Shown here piece after piece: positions 5,468-5,549 of a stretch of 5,549 nt of DNA (its first letter is position 1; each line of letters begins with the position of its first letter). The DNA is taken from contig DYNS01000214.1 in NCBI GenBank assembly GCA_020720965.1, positions 1-5,549 of the forward strand, given 5' to 3'. The notes beneath the pieces are model-generated. The model saw nothing but the letters and a program-made list of their open reading frames with translations, made no database searches and had not been told where the DNA came from. The position numbers and the translations under genes are program-made. This DNA comes from Anaerolinea sp. Its GTDB lineage: Bacteria; Chloroflexota; Anaerolineae; Anaerolineales; Villigracilaceae.

Positions 5468-5549
5468 CACTGCCCCCGTATCTGCCGAAGTGACAAAGTG
5501 AGCGTAACGCCGAAGCCACTTGCTTTGCGCCCTGCTCCGAAACGGCGGT
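5453..5549 (-). CDS. ilvD: dihydroxy-acid dehydratase, C-terminal end only
   Basis: The right edge encodes the last 31 residues plus the stop of a protein whose tail reads KWLRRYAHFVTSADTGAVMS, preceded by PPFRSRAQS. This matches the conserved C-terminus of IlvD proteins (remembered pattern: PP..Y..GVL.KYA.LVSSA..GAV). IlvD is an iron-sulfur enzyme that dehydrates the dihydroxyacids made by IlvC to 2-ketoisovalerate and 2-keto-3-methylvalerate. None of its cluster ligands or catalytic residues lie in the window. The TGA at 5453-5455 falls inside a degenerate 7-bp repeat array, and the last residues MSDE are themselves encoded by the first two repeat units. The gene has the same orientation as ilvB and ends 63 bp before it, which supports a shared transcript. 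The short fragment limits certainty, but the position upstream of ilvBNC makes the call strong. Confidence 0.85.
   Translation of the reverse strand, partial: PPFRSRAQSKWLRRYAHFVTSADTGAVMSDE

Overview
The window holds six co-directional genes of branched-chain amino acid biosynthesis, all on the minus strand, so transcription runs from high to low coordinates. In transcription order they are: the last 32 codons of a dihydroxy-acid dehydratase (ilvD), the catalytic subunit (ilvB) and ACT-domain regulatory subunit (ilvN) of acetohydroxyacid synthase, ketol-acid reductoisomerase (ilvC), 2-isopropylmalate synthase (leuA), and the first 77 codons of the isopropylmalate isomerase large subunit (leuC). 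The two edge genes are cut by the window ends and were read by translating the terminal sequence.

The spacers are short: 63 bp (ilvD-ilvB), 37 bp (ilvB-ilvN), 74 bp (ilvN-ilvC), 46 bp (ilvC-leuA) and 88 bp (leuA-leuC). No convincing terminator or promoter lies between the genes, so this looks like the middle of one ilv-leu operon whose promoter and any leader control lie upstream of ilvD, outside the window. Together the genes convert pyruvate (or pyruvate plus 2-ketobutyrate) through acetolactate and dihydroxyacids to the 2-keto acids of valine and isoleucine. leuA and leuC then divert 2-ketoisovalerate into leucine. leuD and leuB would be expected beyond position 1. No transaminase (ilvE) or threonine deaminase (ilvA) is seen here.

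The proteins are complete and carry their expected catalytic residues, so the coding content is ordinary core metabolism. The less ordinary parts are the spacers and the type of IlvC. The ilvD-ilvB spacer is a degenerate array of 7-bp units, the leuA-leuC spacer holds two different 13-bp tandem duplications plus a hairpin, and the ilvC-leuA spacer starts with an 8-bp duplication. In all three, the stop codon of the upstream gene lies inside the first repeat. IlvC resembles the fungal mitochondrial (yeast Ilv5) and Bacteroidetes form rather than the usual short bacterial class I enzyme.

The organism is a bacterium with moderately high GC. Heptad spacer repeats and this gene content would fit a Chloroflexota (Anaerolineae-like) lineage, but that is a low-confidence inference, and the IlvC type alone would also suggest Bacteroidetes-related ancestry or transfer. 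I found no defence system, mobile element, RNA gene or clearly undescribed system.
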